In this document: one piece after another, positions 5,198 through 5,571 of the stretch | How positions within the stretch are numbered: position 1 is the first letter of the stretch | How the letters are laid out: every line of letters begins with the position of its first letter | Source of the DNA: a bacterium | Lineage (GTDB): Bacteria; ARS69 | NCBI GenBank assembly: GCA_025774865.1 | Contig: JALGZO010000586.1 | Location: 1-5,571, forward strand | Direction of reading: 5' to 3' | DNA: 5,571 nucleotides | Made by a program: the position numbers and the translations under genes | Notes under the pieces: model-generated | Databases searched by the model: none | Told to the model about the DNA's origin: nothing | What the model saw: only the letters and a program-made list of their open reading frames with translations

Positions 5198-5571
5198 GCG
5201 GCCGTGTGACCGACCGCGGTACGGTCCGCCGCGAGACGCTCGAGGACGGCAGCGTGTGGCGGGTCGTCCTCTCCGCGCCGAAGGCGAACATACTGGACGA
5301 AGAGATGATCCTCGCGCTCACGGATGTCTTCCAAGAGGCCGGCCGTACCGCGGACCTCAAAGCGATCGTGATCGAAGGAGAGGGCGCGCACTTCTCGTTC
5401 GGCGCGAGCGTGGAGGAGCACCTCCCCGCGACCGTCGGCCGCATGCTGTCCCATTTCCACGGGATGTTCCGCGCCCTGTTCGACTGCCAGATCTTCTGCG
5501 TCGCGGCGGTAAGGGGGCAGTGTCTCGGGGGCGGGCTCGAGCTCGCGTCGTTTTGTCACCGCGTCGTGGCG
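5194..5571 (+). CDS. dch: Cyclohexa-1,5-diene-1-carbonyl-CoA hydratase (partial, C-terminus outside window)
   Basis: These are the first 126 residues of a crotonase-type hydratase that adds water to cyclohexa-1,5-diene-1-carbonyl-CoA, the product of benzoyl-CoA reductase, giving 6-hydroxycyclohex-1-ene-1-carbonyl-CoA (bamR in Geobacter). The start is GTG at 5194, overlapping the oah stop as GTGA; no strong Shine-Dalgarno is seen, so translation is likely coupled. A second GTG at 5206 is possible. The N-terminal strand pair ends in PKANILDEEM (29-38). HFSFGASVEEHLP (66-78), at the first oxyanion-hole loop, is characteristic of dienoyl-CoA hydratases of this pathway. VRGQCLGGGLELA (106-118) supplies the second oxyanion-hole glycines and E116, which aligns with a catalytic glutamate of enoyl-CoA hydratase. 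The family is about 255 aa, so roughly half is present. A generic enoyl-CoA hydratase is the alternative, but FGASVEEHLP and the neighbours favour Dch. Confidence 0.88.
   Translation, partial: MSGRVTDRGTVRRETLEDGSVWRVVLSAPKANILDEEMILALTDVFQEAGRTADLKAIVIEGEGAHFSFGASVEEHLPATVGRMLSHFHGMFRALFDCQIFCVAAVRGQCLGGGLELASFCHRVVA

Noticed and set aside
3935-5559. Minus-strand open frames opposite oah and dch (3935-4678, 4697-5191, 4903-5559)
   Set aside because: They are mirror frames of confident genes; none has a ribosome binding site or a domain.

Overview
The window is strongly G+C-rich (by eye; not computed) and tightly packed. It holds two divergent, compact operons separated by a 144-bp intergenic region at 2868-3011. 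The minus-strand operon reads leftward as an NtrY-like membrane sensor histidine kinase (1344-2867), an unrecognised secreted protein of 277 aa (514-1347), and an NtrX-like sigma-54-type response regulator (1-512, C-terminal part outside the window). The plus-strand operon reads rightward as had (3012-4085), oah, also called bamA (4082-5197), and dch (5194 to beyond the window end).

The plus-strand genes are the three enzymes of the modified beta-oxidation segment of anaerobic benzoyl-CoA degradation (the Thauera/Geobacter-type route). Dch hydrates cyclohexa-1,5-diene-1-carbonyl-CoA to 6-hydroxycyclohex-1-ene-1-carbonyl-CoA. Had oxidises that alcohol with NAD+ to the 6-oxo compound. Oah then adds water and opens the ring hydrolytically to 3-hydroxypimelyl-CoA. 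Gene order (had-oah-dch) does not follow reaction order. The benzoyl-CoA reductase that would supply the diene is not in the window, so the class of reductase (ATP-dependent Bcr or Bam) cannot be told.

The minus-strand genes form a two-component system with an extra exported protein encoded between kinase and regulator. The TTGA overlap and the 1-base TGA-to-GTG gap imply that all three are translated together. The unrecognised protein has a signal peptide and exactly two cysteines in its predicted mature chain, one near each end. It is a candidate extracytoplasmic partner of the kinase.

The intergenic region carries an A+T-richer island with a possible sigma-70 promoter, an imperfect 24-bp dyad resembling a TetR-family (NemR-like) operator over the likely start of had transcription, a weak sigma-54-like -24/-12 match, and a consensus TTGACA on the opposite strand near the kinase start.

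The organism is most likely a Gram-negative bacterium (inner-membrane kinase, exported protein, NtrY/NtrX-type signalling) able to degrade aromatics without oxygen. Its high G+C fits a betaproteobacterial, deltaproteobacterial or uncultured lineage; the window alone cannot decide. No RNA genes, mobile elements, CRISPR arrays or convincing terminators were seen.
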